DNA of 64,000 nt from Roseicitreum antarcticum (GTDB taxonomy: Bacteria; Pseudomonadota; Alphaproteobacteria; Rhodobacterales; Rhodobacteraceae): assembly GCF_014681765.1 (NCBI RefSeq), contig NZ_CP061498.1, positions 620,001 to 684,000 of the forward strand, read 5' to 3'. Made by a program: the position numbers and the translations under genes. How positions within the stretch are numbered: position 1 is the first letter of the stretch; every line of letters starts with the position of its first letter. The notes below the pieces were generated by a model. It was not told the DNA's origin. It saw only the letters and a list, made by a program, of their open reading frames with translations, and ran no database searches. Shown in pieces: positions 46,849-55,941 of the stretch.

Positions 46849-49290
46849 ATGAGCAATTTTGACGATTCCGACGCCTTTGAGGCGGCAAGCCAGTCGCATT
46901 CGGCCCGAGCACAATCGGCCCGTGCACAATCGGCGCAGTCCCAATCGGCGCAATCCCTGTCCGCCCGCGCCATGGCAGCGCGGCCTACGCCGTATCTGGA
47001 CGGGCTGAACCCCGCGCAGCGGCAAGCGGTGGAAACGCTGGATGGCCCGGTCTTGATGCTGGCGGGCGCGGGCACTGGCAAGACCCGCGCGCTGACGGCG
47101 CGCATTGCGCATCTGTTGACCATGGGCAAGGCCCGCCCCAATGAAATTCTGGCGGTGACCTTCACCAACAAGGCCGCGCGCGAAATGAAGCTGCGCGTCG
47201 CAGCATTGTTTGGTCAGAGCGTCGAGGGCATGCCCTGGCTGGGCACCTTCCACTCGATCGGGGTGAAACTGCTGCGCCGCCATGCCGAACTGGTCGGGCT
47301 GAAGTCGAATTTCACGATTCTGGATACCGACGATCAGGTGCGGCTGATGAAGCAACTGATTCAGGCCGAAGGCATTGATGACAAACGCTGGCCGCCGCGC
47401 ATGCTGGCGGGCATCATCGACAATTGGAAGAACCGCGCCTGGCGCCCGGATGCCGTGCCGGTCGAGGAAGCGGGCGCGTTCAACAACCGCGGGATTGAGC
47501 TCTACGCCGCCTATCAGGCGCGGCTGCGTACCCTGAATGCCACCGATTTCGGCGATCTTTTGTTGCATTGCGTGACTTTGTTCCAGACCCAGCCCGATAT
47601 TCTGGCGCAGTACCAGCGCTATTTCCGCTATGTGCTGGTGGACGAATATCAAGATACCAACGTCGCACAGTACCTGTGGCTGCGGCTGCTGGCAGGCGGG
47701 CACAAGAATATCTGCTGCGTGGGCGATGACGATCAGTCGATCTATGGCTGGCGCGGCGCCGAGGTTGGCAACATCTTGCGGTTTGAACGCGACTTTCCCG
47801 GCGCGCATGTGGTGCGGCTGGAACAGAATTACCGATCCACCCCGCACATCCTTGCAGCCGCCGCCGGTGTTATCGCTGGGAATGAAAACCGGCTGGGCAA
47901 GACCCTCTGGACCGATGTCGAAGAGGGTGAGAAGCTGCGCCTTATCGGCCATTGGGACGGCGAGGAAGAAGCGCGTTGGATCGGCGATGAGATCGAGGCG
48001 CTGCAACGCGGCACCCGCAACCTGCCGCCGGTATCGCTGGACGGCATGGCAATCCTGGTGCGCGCCAGCCACCAGATGCGCGCGTTCGAAGACCGTTTCC
48101 TTACCATCGGCCTGAATTACCGCGTCATCGGCGGCCCGCGTTTCTATGAACGTTTGGAAATCCGCGATGCGCTGGCCTATTTCCGCCTCGCCATCAGCCC
48201 GGATGACGATCTGGCGTTTGAGCGGATCGTGAACACGCCCAAGCGCGGCCTTGGCGACAAGGCGCAGCAGACCATCCAACGCAGCGCCCGCGACGCCGGG
48301 CTGCCGCTGGTCGAAGGCGCGCGCCGGTTGGTCGAGGCAGGCACGCTGGGCGGCAAGGGTGGGCGCGAATTGCGCGAGCTGACCGACGGGCTTGCCCGCT
48401 GGCACCAAGGCGTGCGCGACGGGCGCAACCATATCGAACTGGCCGAGATGATCCTCGACGAATCCGGCTATACCGGCATGTGGCAGGCCGACAAGACGCC
48501 AGAGGGGCCGGGGCGGCTCGAAAATCTCAAGGAACTGATCAAGGCGCTGGAGCAGTTTGAAAACCTGCAAGGCTTCCTCGAACATATCTCGCTGATCATG
48601 GATAATGAGCAAGAGGAAGGCGCCGAAAAAGTCACCATCATGACGCTGCACGCCGCCAAGGGACTGGAATTTCCGGCCGTGTTCTTGCCGGGGTGGGAGG
48701 ATGGGCTGTTCCCCTCGCAACGCTCGATGGACGAAAGCGGCCTCAAGGGGGTGGAAGAGGAACGGCGGCTGGCCTATGTCGGCATCACCCGGGCCGAGGC
48801 CCTGTGCACCATCAGCTTTGCCGCCAACCGCCGGGTTTACGGGCAATGGCAATCACAGATGCCGTCGCGCTTCATTGATGAATTGCCCGCCAATCATGTG
48901 GATGTCCTGACCCCCCCGGGGCTTTATGGCGGGGGCTTTGGCGCGGCAGGCGGGGCGGATTTCGGCGGCACAACGGGTGGCGGCGGATCGACGATCGAAA
49001 CGCGCGCAGCCTCGGCCGATGTCTATAACTCGCCGGGCTGGAAGCGGCTTCAGGACCGCAGCGCCCGCCCTGTCACCCAACCGCGCGAGGCGCGCAACAT
49101 GGTGATCGACTCCACCGCCTTGCCTGCGTTCGCGCCAGGCGACCGGGTGTTCCACCAGAAGTTCGGCTATGGCCGTGTTGAAACGGTCGAGGGTGACAAG
49201 GTTTTCGTCGATTTCGAGAAATCGGGCGCGCGCCATATCGTGGCGCGCTACGTCGTGCCCGCAGACCGTGTGGATGACGTGCCGTTCTAA
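46849..49290 (+). CDS. uvrD: DNA helicase II UvrD/PcrA
   Basis: 813 residues. SF1A helicase: Q-motif LNPAQRQAVETLDGP, Walker A AGAGTGKT with Lys78, LAVTFTNKAAREM, DEYQDTN, QSIYGWRGAE, NYRST, and the C-terminal MTLHAAKGLEFPAVFLPG and YVGITRAE. The last 60 residues (FAPGDRVFHQKFGYGRVETV...) form the Tudor-like RNA-polymerase-binding tail. It unwinds DNA in excision and mismatch repair. Residues 18-42 are five pentapeptide repeats (SARAQ, SARAQ, SAQSQ, SAQSL, SARAM), encoded by a 15-base minisatellite at 46900-46974; this leader is not part of the family fold. AGGA precedes the ATG. Confidence 0.97.
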   Translation: MSNFDDSDAFEAASQSHSARAQSARAQSAQSQSAQSLSARAMAARPTPYLDGLNPAQRQAVETLDGPVLMLAGAGTGKTRALTARIAHLLTMGKARPNEILAVTFTNKAAREMKLRVAALFGQSVEGMPWLGTFHSIGVKLLRRHAELVGLKSNFTILDTDDQVRLMKQLIQAEGIDDKRWPPRMLAGIIDNWKNRAWRPDAVPVEEAGAFNNRGIELYAAYQARLRTLNATDFGDLLLHCVTLFQTQPDILAQYQRYFRYVLVDEYQDTNVAQYLWLRLLAGGHKNICCVGDDDQSIYGWRGAEVGNILRFERDFPGAHVVRLEQNYRSTPHILAAAAGVIAGNENRLGKTLWTDVEEGEKLRLIGHWDGEEEARWIGDEIEALQRGTRNLPPVSLDGMAILVRASHQMRAFEDRFLTIGLNYRVIGGPRFYERLEIRDALAYFRLAISPDDDLAFERIVNTPKRGLGDKAQQTIQRSARDAGLPLVEGARRLVEAGTLGGKGGRELRELTDGLARWHQGVRDGRNHIELAEMILDESGYTGMWQADKTPEGPGRLENLKELIKALEQFENLQGFLEHISLIMDNEQEEGAEKVTIMTLHAAKGLEFPAVFLPGWEDGLFPSQRSMDESGLKGVEEERRLAYVGITRAEALCTISFAANRRVYGQWQSQMPSRFIDELPANHVDVLTPPGLYGGGFGAAGGADFGGTTGGGGSTIETRAASADVYNSPGWKRLQDRSARPVTQPREARNMVIDSTALPAFAPGDRVFHQKFGYGRVETVEGDKVFVDFEKSGARHIVARYVVPADRVDDVPF

Positions 49291-49482
49291 GCTGTGGGTG
49301 CAGTCCTGATCCCGCACATATACCGCCATCACAACCGCGCAAGCCGGTGTCGATTTCGCCCGCCCGTCGCCCGGCTTGCCTTGCAAACCCCCCGGGCCGC
49401 CGCTAGGGTGCGGCGCAATTCGGGGTCCGGTTGGGCCCTTTCAACAATGTCCGAATGGACCCGAACCCAAATGGGAGCTTTA

Positions 49483-49806
49483 ATGTTCGTTTCGCCCGCC
49501 TATGCTCAGGATGCCGGTGCTGCCGCCGGTCTGGTGTCGATCCTGCCTTTCGTGCTGATCTTCGCCATCATGTATTTCCTGCTCATCCGCCCGCAGCAAA
49601 AGAAGCTGAAGCAACACAAGGCGATGGTCGAAGCGGTGCGCCGCGGCGATCAGGTGGTGACCGCAGGCGGCTTGATCGGCAAGGTCTACAAGGTCAAGGA
49701 AGACGGCGAGGTCGAGGTTGAGGTGGCCGAAGGCGTGCGCGTGCGCGTTCTGAAAACCACGCTGGCCAACGTCATCAGCAAGACCGAGCCTGGTGCGAAG
49801 GAATAA
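49483..49806 (+). CDS. yajC: Sec translocon accessory subunit YajC
   Basis: 107 residues from ATG 49483 (GGGAGC upstream); the frame extends further up without family resemblance. A single membrane helix at about 12-35 (LVSILPFVLIFAIMYFLLI) is followed by the signature RPQQKKLKQHKAMVEAVRRGD and the cytoplasmic beta domain VVTAGGLIGKVYKV. YajC associates with SecDF in protein export. secD follows after 141 bases that contain a GC hairpin. Confidence 0.95.
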   Translation: MFVSPAYAQDAGAAAGLVSILPFVLIFAIMYFLLIRPQQKKLKQHKAMVEAVRRGDQVVTAGGLIGKVYKVKEDGEVEVEVAEGVRVRVLKTTLANVISKTEPGAKE

Positions 49807-49830
49807 GCGCGGCATGTCAACAACTTGATG

Positions 49831-49862
49831 GGGGGCGGGCGCGCAAAGGGCACGCCGCCCCC
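49831..49862 (+). terminator. Hairpin between yajC and secD
   Basis: GGGGGCGG (49831-49838) pairs with CCGCCCCC (49855-49862) over a 16-base loop, followed by TTGATGTTT. It may reduce read-through from yajC into secD or mark the end of a yajC transcript. Confidence 0.45.
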
Positions 49863-49947
49863 TTGATGTTTCAACGATTGCGCGCGTTGCCGCGCACCGG
49901 CCCGGGGACCGACCCGGCGCTCTCTCGGACAAGGATGTTGGGTCACC

Positions 49948-51609
49948 ATGCTGCAAATTCCAATGTGGAAACGTTTCCTGATCTGGGGGCTCTGCGTGCT
50001 GGGTGTGGCATTCGCCACGCCGAACCTGTTTTATGATCGGGTCGAACGGCACAACGACGCTGTCGGCCTGATCGAAACCGGAACCGCCACCCCGGAACTG
50101 GAGGCCGAGGCCGCGCTCTGGCCCGATTTTCTGCCCAACGCGCTGATCAATCTGGGCCTTGATCTGCGCGGCGGTGCACATCTGCTGGCCGAAGTGCGGG
50201 TGTCAGATGTCTATGCAGACCGGATCGACGGGCTGTGGCCATCCGTGCGCGACCTTCTGAGCGATGAACGCAGCGTTGTGGGCAACGTTCGGCGTATGCC
50301 CTCCGACGCGGGCGAGCTGCGGGTGCAGGTGTCCAACCCCGATGGCATGGCCCGCGCGCTTGAAGTCGTGCGGACGCTGGCCCAGCCGATGCAGACCCTG
50401 ACCGGTGTGGGCGCCCGCGATCTGGACGTGACGCAGGACGGCGAAGACATCGTCGTCACCCTGTCCGAGGCCGAGCGGACCGCGACCGATGACCGCACCA
50501 TGCGCCAGTCGCTGGAAATCATCCGCAACCGCGTCGATCAGGCGGGCACACGCGAACCCACGATCCAGCGGCAGGGCGAAGACCGCATCTTGATCCAGGT
50601 GCCCGGCATCGGATCGGCGGCGGAACTCAAGGCGCTGATCGGCACCACCGCGCGGCTGACCTTTCATCCTGTTGTCAGCCAGACCTCCGACCCCGATACG
50701 GCCCCCGGGCCGCGCAACATCATCGTGCCGTCGATGGAGCAAGCGGGCCTCTACTATATCTTGGAACAGACCCCGGTGGTCAGCGGCGATCAACTTGTGG
50801 ACGCGCAACCCGCGTTCGACCAAAACAACCGCCCTGCTGTCAGCTTCCGCTTCAACCCCGCCGGGGGGCGTGCCTTCGGCCTCTACACGGCGGCCAACAT
50901 CGGCTCGCCCTTTGCGATCGTGCTGGACAATGAAGTGATTTCCGCGCCCACCATCCAGTCGCATATCTCGGGCGGGTCGGGCATCATCACGGGCCGTTTC
51001 TCGGTCGAGGAAACCACCCAACTGGCCGTCTTGCTGCGCGCCGGTGCGCTGCCTGCGGAAATGGACTTTCTGGAAGAACGCACCATCGGGCCCGAACTGG
51101 GTCAGGACAGCATCGAGGCGGGGAAGATCGCCGCGATCATCGCCATGCTGGCCGTCGTGGTCTTCATGGTGCTTTCCTACGGTGTCTTCGGCATCATCGC
51201 AAACATCGCGCTGATGTTCAATCTGGCGCTGATCTTCGCGCTCTTGTCGTTGATCGGGGCCACGCTGACGCTGCCCGGGATCGCGGGGATCGTGCTGACC
51301 ATCGGCATGGCGGTCGATGCGACCGTGCTGATCTTCGAGCGGATCAAAGAAGAATCGCTAACCGCCAAAGGCCCGGCGCGCGCCATCCAACTGGGCTATG
51401 AAAAGGCGATGTCGGCGATCCTGGATGCCAACATCACCACCTTCATCACCGCCGTCATTCTGTTTGCCATGGGTTCAGGCCCGGTGCGGGGCTTTGCGGT
51501 GACGCTGGGTCTGGGGATCATCACCTCGGTCTTCACAGCACTGTTTGTCACGCGGCTTATGGTCGTGCTCTATTACGAACGTGCCCGCCCCAAAACCCTT
51601 GTGATCTGA
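49948..51609 (+). CDS. secD: Protein translocase subunit SecD
   Basis: 553 residues. One N-terminal membrane helix (about 8-26), then the large periplasmic part with LGLDLRGGAHLLAEV and the P1 head domain carrying a ferredoxin-like repeat, and five C-terminal helices (about 375-540) with GKIAAIIAMLAVVVFM, AVDATVLIFERIKEE and YEKAMSAILDANITTFITA. SecD with SecF uses the proton gradient to pull preproteins into the periplasm. The C-terminal helices are the RND-type proton channel. secF follows after nine bases. Confidence 0.96.
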   Translation: MLQIPMWKRFLIWGLCVLGVAFATPNLFYDRVERHNDAVGLIETGTATPELEAEAALWPDFLPNALINLGLDLRGGAHLLAEVRVSDVYADRIDGLWPSVRDLLSDERSVVGNVRRMPSDAGELRVQVSNPDGMARALEVVRTLAQPMQTLTGVGARDLDVTQDGEDIVVTLSEAERTATDDRTMRQSLEIIRNRVDQAGTREPTIQRQGEDRILIQVPGIGSAAELKALIGTTARLTFHPVVSQTSDPDTAPGPRNIIVPSMEQAGLYYILEQTPVVSGDQLVDAQPAFDQNNRPAVSFRFNPAGGRAFGLYTAANIGSPFAIVLDNEVISAPTIQSHISGGSGIITGRFSVEETTQLAVLLRAGALPAEMDFLEERTIGPELGQDSIEAGKIAAIIAMLAVVVFMVLSYGVFGIIANIALMFNLALIFALLSLIGATLTLPGIAGIVLTIGMAVDATVLIFERIKEESLTAKGPARAIQLGYEKAMSAILDANITTFITAVILFAMGSGPVRGFAVTLGLGIITSVFTALFVTRLMVVLYYERARPKTLVI

Positions 51610-51618
51610 GGAAACACC

Positions 51619-52590
51619 ATGCGCCTTAAACTTGTCCCTTCGGTCACTTCGGTTGATTTCTTCCGCTTCTGGCGCGTCACCTTTGGCGCGTCCGTCGTGG
51701 CGATGGTGCTTTCCATCGTGGTGTTTTTCGTCATGGGGCTGAACTTTGGCATCGACTTTCGCGGTGGTACCACCATCCGGACCGAGGCCGTTCAACCCGT
51801 CGACATCGGCGCGTACCGCGATGCGATGACGCCGCTGGGATTGGGGGATGTGGCGATCACCGAGGTGTTCGACCCGTCGTTCGGCCCCGATCGCAACGTG
51901 TCAATGATCCGCGTTCAGGCGCAAGATGGTGTGGAATCGGTGACGCCCGAAACCATAGATGCTGTTCGCTTGGCGCTGACCGAAATCGACCCCAGCCTGG
52001 TCTTTGCTTCGGTGGAATCCGTGGGGCCAAAGGTATCAGGGGAACTGGTACAATCGGCCGTGCTGGCCGTGGTGCTGGCGCTGGTCGCGGTGCTGTTCTA
52101 CATTTGGCTGCGGTTTGAATGGCAGTTTTCCGTGGGCGCGGTGGCGGCATTGGTGCATGACATCGTGCTGACGGTGGGCGTCTTTTCGCTCTTTCAGATC
52201 CGCTTTGACCTTGCCATCATCGCAGCGTTGCTGACCATCGTGGGCTATTCGCTGAACGACACTGTCGTGGTCTTCGACAGGGTCCGCGAGAACCTTATCA
52301 AGTTCAAGAAACGTCCGCTGAAAGAGGTGCTGAACCTCTCGATCAATGAGACCTTGTCGCGCACCATGATGACGTCGGTTACCACGCTGGTCGCGCTTAT
52401 CGCGCTGTTCATCCTGGGCGGCGATGTGATCCGCGGTTTTGTTTTTGCCATGATCTGGGGCGTGCTGGTCGGCACCTATTCGTCGGTCTATGTGGCATCG
52501 GCGGTGCTGCTGTTCATCGGCGCCAAACGCGATTGGTCAAAGAGCGACAGCGACACCGGCGGCACGCAATTTGCAACGGATGACAAGTGA
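51619..52590 (+). CDS. secF: Protein translocase subunit SecF
   Basis: 323 residues. ATG 51619 is preceded by GAGGAAAC. First helix at about 20-42, the SecF signature GLNFGIDFRGGTTI, a periplasmic domain to about 135, then helices including VGAVAALVHDIVLTVGVFSL, SLNDTVVVFDRVREN and NETLSRTMMTSVTTLVALI. Partner of SecD. Its TGA overlaps the start of the Mth938-like gene (TGATG). Confidence 0.96.
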   Translation: MRLKLVPSVTSVDFFRFWRVTFGASVVAMVLSIVVFFVMGLNFGIDFRGGTTIRTEAVQPVDIGAYRDAMTPLGLGDVAITEVFDPSFGPDRNVSMIRVQAQDGVESVTPETIDAVRLALTEIDPSLVFASVESVGPKVSGELVQSAVLAVVLALVAVLFYIWLRFEWQFSVGAVAALVHDIVLTVGVFSLFQIRFDLAIIAALLTIVGYSLNDTVVVFDRVRENLIKFKKRPLKEVLNLSINETLSRTMMTSVTTLVALIALFILGGDVIRGFVFAMIWGVLVGTYSSVYVASAVLLFIGAKRDWSKSDSDTGGTQFATDDK

Positions 52591-52946
52591 TGCAACTGAC
52601 CGAAGTCCAGTTTCAGAACGCCCAACCCATTGATGGCTATGGCCCCGGGTTCTTCCGGGTCGGCGGGAAGGTCCATGCGGCCCCGCTGATGGTTGCGCCC
52701 GGCGTCGTGCAAAGCTGGGGCGGATATGATGACACCGCGACGCTGCTGGCACTGGCCGGTCAGGTGGATGTATTGTTCATCGGCACCGGCGGGCAGGTGG
52801 CGCATCTGCCGCAAGCCTTCCGCAGCACGCTGGAGGATGCGGGCCTTGGTGTCGAAAGCATGACAAGCGACGCGGCTGCGCGCAGCTATAACGTGCTCTT
52901 GTCCGAGGGGCGGCGCATCGCCGTGGCCCTGTTGCCGGTCACCTGA
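52590..52946 (+). CDS. Mth938-like domain protein (DUF498)
   Basis: 118 residues, starting at the ATG that overlaps the secF stop. The small alpha/beta fold shows DGYGPGFFRVGGKVH, VDVLFIGTGGQVAHLP and ARSYNVLLSEGRRIAVALLPV, matching the family found from archaea to the human mitochondrial NDUFAF3 assembly factor. Bacterial genes of this family very often sit beside secDF. Molecular role in bacteria is not established; membrane-complex assembly is a plausible inference from NDUFAF3 only. Confidence 0.88.
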   Translation: MQLTEVQFQNAQPIDGYGPGFFRVGGKVHAAPLMVAPGVVQSWGGYDDTATLLALAGQVDVLFIGTGGQVAHLPQAFRSTLEDAGLGVESMTSDAAARSYNVLLSEGRRIAVALLPVT

Positions 52947-52949
52947 GAC

Positions 52950-53618
52950 GTGGCGCACGCAGCCCAGCCTGTTGCGGATGCCCCCGGTCAGCCCTTGGCG
53001 CTGCATGTGAATGACCTGAGCGTTGCGCGCGGCGGGGTGGCCTTGCTGGAGGGGCTCAGCTTTTCCCTCACAGCGGGGTCGGCGTTGGTGCTGCGCGGGC
53101 CAAACGGGTCGGGCAAGACCACGCTGCTGCGCACCCTCGCGGGGTTGCAACCGGCGCTTGCGGGCAGCGTGTCGGTTCCGCCAGATGCCATTGCCTATGC
53201 CGCCCATGCCGACGGGTTGAAAACAACGCTGAGCGTGGCCGAGAATCTGCGTTTCTGGGCCGCGATCTACGGCACGGGTGCGGTTGCGCCCGCCATGACC
53301 GCGATGAACCTGACGGCGCTGGCGGACCGGCCCGCGCAGAACCTGTCGGCGGGGCAGAAGCGGCGGCTGGGGTTGGCGCGGTTGTTGGTCACCGGGCGCT
53401 GGCTGTGGATGCTGGATGAACCGACAGTGTCGCTGGATGCCGATTCAGTCGCGCTTTTTGGGAATGTGGTGCGTGCGCATTTGGGCCGCGGCGGCGCGGC
53501 GCTGATGGCCACGCATATCGACCTTGGCCTGCCGCAGGCTGCGGTGCTGGACCTTACGCCCTTCAAGGCGCGTCCCGGCACGGTAGGCGCGGACGGATTT
53601 GATGAGGCTTTCCTGTGA
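52950..53618 (+). CDS. ccmA: Cytochrome c biogenesis heme-exporter ATPase CcmA
   Basis: 222 residues from GTG 52950; no strong ribosome-binding site, but it lies three bases after the preceding stop. ABC ATPase: Walker [18 protein letters not shown], signature [16 protein letters not shown], Walker [13 protein letters not shown] and the switch His in ATHIDLGL. With CcmB and CcmC it drives release of CcmE-bound heme for c-type cytochrome assembly in the periplasm. Overlaps ccmB (GTGA). Confidence 0.95.
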   Translation: MAHAAQPVADAPGQPLALHVNDLSVARGGVALLEGLSFSLTAGSALVLRGPNGSGKTTLLRTLAGLQPALAGSVSVPPDAIAYAAHADGLKTTLSVAENLRFWAAIYGTGAVAPAMTAMNLTALADRPAQNLSAGQKRRLGLARLLVTGRWLWMLDEPTVSLDADSVALFGNVVRAHLGRGGAALMATHIDLGLPQAAVLDLTPFKARPGTVGADGFDEAFL

Positions 53619-54271
53619 TCGCGCTGCTGGCCCGCGACCTGACCCTGGCGATCCGTGCGGGCGGGGGCTTTGGGCTGGGGCTGGCGTTTTTCCTTATTCT
53701 GGCGGTACTTGTGCCGCTGGGTGTGGGACCAGAGGGGGAGATTCTGGCCCGTATCGCGCCGGGCATCTTGTGGGTCGGCGCGCTGCTGGCATGCCTTTTG
53801 TCGCTGGATCGGATCTTTGCCCTGGATTTTGAGGATGGCTCGCTGGACCTGCTGGCGACGGCGCCGATCCCGCTGGAAGGCGTCGTCAGTATCAAGGCGC
53901 TGGCGCATTGGCTGACCACCGGCCTGCCGCTGACACTGGCCGCACCCGTGTTGGGGGTGCTGTTCAGCCTGCCCGCAACGGGCTATCTGTGGCTGGTTGT
54001 CAGCCTGACGCTGGGCACTCCCGCGCTGTCGGTGATCGGCACCTTTGGTGCCGCGCTGACCGTGGGGTTGAAGCGCGGCGGGCTGCTGCTGTCACTCCTG
54101 GTGCTGCCGATGTACATCCCTACGCTGGTCTTCGGGGCTGAGGTGGTGGCGCGCGGCGCGGCTGGGCTGAGCGTCACGACACCCCTTGTTTTATTGGCCG
54201 GGATCACGTTTGGTGCTGCGGCCCTGCTGCCCTTTGCCTCGGCCATGGTGATCCGGATAAACCTTCGGTGA
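53615..54271 (+). CDS. ccmB: Heme exporter membrane protein CcmB
   Basis: 218 residues starting at a GTG that overlaps the ccmA stop, with GAGG eight bases upstream. Six hydrophobic segments are visible; [22 protein letters not shown] and the loop [17 protein letters not shown] are characteristic. Permease partner of CcmA in heme delivery. No catalytic motifs are expected. ccmC follows after 52 bases with its own GAGAGG site. Confidence 0.94.
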   Translation: MIALLARDLTLAIRAGGGFGLGLAFFLILAVLVPLGVGPEGEILARIAPGILWVGALLACLLSLDRIFALDFEDGSLDLLATAPIPLEGVVSIKALAHWLTTGLPLTLAAPVLGVLFSLPATGYLWLVVSLTLGTPALSVIGTFGAALTVGLKRGGLLLSLLVLPMYIPTLVFGAEVVARGAAGLSVTTPLVLLAGITFGAAALLPFASAMVIRINLR

Positions 54272-54323
54272 TGGCCCGTTTCGTCACATTGAGCGCCCTT
54301 GCAAGAGAGGTTAGACATACGCC

Positions 54324-55055
54324 ATGACATCGCTTTGGGAATATGCGAATCCGCGCAAGTTCATGGCAACAACCGGTTGGTTGCTGCCATTGATTTCCAT
54401 GTTGGCGGCGGTTTGCGTGACGGTTGGACTGATCTGGGGGTTCTTTTTCACGCCCGATGACTTCCGGCAGGGATCGACGGTCAAGATCGTTTTCATCCAT
54501 GTTCCCGCAGCGATGATGGCAATCAATGCCTGGGTGATGATGCTGATTGCGTCGCTTATCTGGCTGATCCGGCGGCACCATGTGTCGGCGCTGGCGGCCA
54601 AGGCAGCCGCGCCGGTGGGGGTGGTGATGACCCTTATCGCCTTGTTTACAGGGGCAATTTGGGGTCAGCCGATGTGGGGGACATGGTGGGCGTGGGACCC
54701 GCGGTTGACGTCCTTCCTGATCTTGTTCCTGTTCTATCTGGGCTATGTCGCGATGTGGGCGGCGATCGACGATCCCGACACCGGCGCGGACCTGACGGCG
54801 GTCTTGTGCCTTGTGGGATCGGTCTTTGCGGTGCTGTCGCGCTATGCGGCGATTTTCTGGAATCAGGGGTTGCATCAGGGGGCATCGCTGTCGGTCGCGC
54901 CGGGCGAGCGGATGGATATGACCTACAAATTACCCCTGTATGTCAGTATGCTAGGGTTTGGCCTGCTGTTTCTGGCATTGGTTTTGGCGGGCACACGGAC
55001 CGAGATCCGGGCACGCAGAATGAAGGCGCTGATCGCGCGGGAGCGGATGGTATGA
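54324..55055 (+). CDS. ccmC: Heme-handling protein CcmC
   Basis: 243 residues with six membrane helices. The periplasmic WWD heme-binding signature WGTWWAWDPRLTSFL is intact, as are the flanking histidines in IVFIHVPAAMM and WNQGLHQGASLS. CcmC attaches heme to CcmE. It overlaps ccmD (ATGATG/TGA), continuing the tight ccmABCDG order. Confidence 0.95.
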   Translation: MTSLWEYANPRKFMATTGWLLPLISMLAAVCVTVGLIWGFFFTPDDFRQGSTVKIVFIHVPAAMMAINAWVMMLIASLIWLIRRHHVSALAAKAAAPVGVVMTLIALFTGAIWGQPMWGTWWAWDPRLTSFLILFLFYLGYVAMWAAIDDPDTGADLTAVLCLVGSVFAVLSRYAAIFWNQGLHQGASLSVAPGERMDMTYKLPLYVSMLGFGLLFLALVLAGTRTEIRARRMKALIARERMV

Positions 55056-55216
55056 TGCCGGATCTGGGGCGCTATGCCTTTGAAGTTACAATGGCTTACG
55101 CGGTTTCGCTGGCCTTGGTCGCGGCGCTGGTTGCGCTGATCTGGGCGCGGGCGGCACGGGTGCGCCGTCAGTTGGATGACATGGAGAACCGGATGAAAGT
55201 TGGCCCGAATGGCTAA
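55055..55216 (+). CDS. ccmD: Heme exporter subunit CcmD
   Basis: 53 residues from ATG 55055 (the ATG at 55052 adds one Met). A short periplasmic start (MPDLGRYAFEVTMAY), one helix (AVSLALVAALVALIWARA) and a basic cytoplasmic tail (RVRRQLDDMENRM) match CcmD exactly in size and pattern. It stabilises the CcmABC-CcmE complex. It overlaps ccmC at its start and ccmG at its end. Confidence 0.9.
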   Translation: MPDLGRYAFEVTMAYAVSLALVAALVALIWARAARVRRQLDDMENRMKVGPNG

Positions 55217-55748
55217 GATCAAACCCCTCATGCTGCTGCCGCCCGTGCTGTTCGTGGGGCTTGCTGCGCTGTTCTACTTTGGCAACACGCGCGAGGATCG
55301 CAACACGCTGCCTTCGGCCCGCGAGGGGCAGGTGGCGCCTGCTGTGGTGCTGACGCAACTGGGTGATGATGCGCCGTTCAGCGATGCGACGCTGCGCGAC
55401 GGCGAGGTCAAGCTATTGAATTATTGGGCAAGTTGGTGCGCGCCTTGCCGCGCTGAGCACCCGCTGCTGGAGGAGCTTCAGGCAGAGGGCATCCCGATTT
55501 ACGGGGTCAATTACCGCGATGATCCGGGCCGCGCCATGGCGTTTCTGGATGAATTGGGCAATCCGTTCACCGCGATGGGCGCCGACGGCGCGGGGCGCAT
55601 GGCGCTGGATTGGGGCCTTTATGGCGTGCCGGAAACCTATGTCATCGCGGGCGACGGCACCGTGATGCTGCGCTTTGCCGGACCGCTGACCGAGGCGGTG
55701 ATGGAGAACCGCATCCGCCCCGCGATGGCCGAAGCCGCCGCGCGTTAA
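55209..55748 (+). CDS. ccmG: Thiol:disulfide oxidoreductase CcmG (DsbE)
   Basis: 179 residues from ATG 55209, inside the end of ccmD. An N-terminal membrane anchor (about 7-25) leads to a periplasmic thioredoxin domain with active-site Cys77 and Cys80 in YWASWCAPCRAEHP; the cis-Pro region GVPETYVI and the insert YGVNYRDDPGRAMAFL mark the CcmG type. It reduces apocytochrome or CcmH disulfides. The stop codon TAA is itself part of a TTAA-N7-TTAA motif. Confidence 0.95.
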   Translation: MAKIKPLMLLPPVLFVGLAALFYFGNTREDRNTLPSAREGQVAPAVVLTQLGDDAPFSDATLRDGEVKLLNYWASWCAPCRAEHPLLEELQAEGIPIYGVNYRDDPGRAMAFLDELGNPFTAMGADGAGRMALDWGLYGVPETYVIAGDGTVMLRFAGPLTEAVMENRIRPAMAEAAAR

Positions 55749-55914
55749 GATCGGGTTAAAATGCGCGTGCCATACGCCGCCTGCCGCGCGGCGCGGGAGC
55801 GTGTGAAAGCCGTTAATTTGTTGACGATGGGCCAAAAAAGCGCCGTCTGTAAACGGTATGGTTTCGGTATGGGTTTGATACATACGCGCGGTGCGCGAAA
55901 TGCACGTTAACCAT
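55745..55914. promoter_or_regulatory. CtrA-like sites and GTATGG element in the ccmG/oxyR convergent gap
   Basis: Between two gene ends, where no promoter is required, are TTAA-GATCGGG-TTAA (55745-55759), two GTATGG hexamers 11 bases apart (55856, 55867) and TTAACCAT (55907-55914), the Caulobacter CtrA half-site. The 23 bases from 55856 match the mazG upstream element (9925-9947) at 19 positions. It could hide a small RNA or mark a binding platform. No gene recognised here. Confidence 0.45.
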
Positions 55915-55941
55915 TTAGCGGCGCGGTGCTTTTTGGGCCCG

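Noticed and set aside
46723-48852. Apparent 700-codon N-terminal extension of the lactate dehydrogenase
   Set aside because: The extension lies antisense to uvrD and crosses its promoter. The family N-terminus starts at 46722, so it is only a lack of stop codons.
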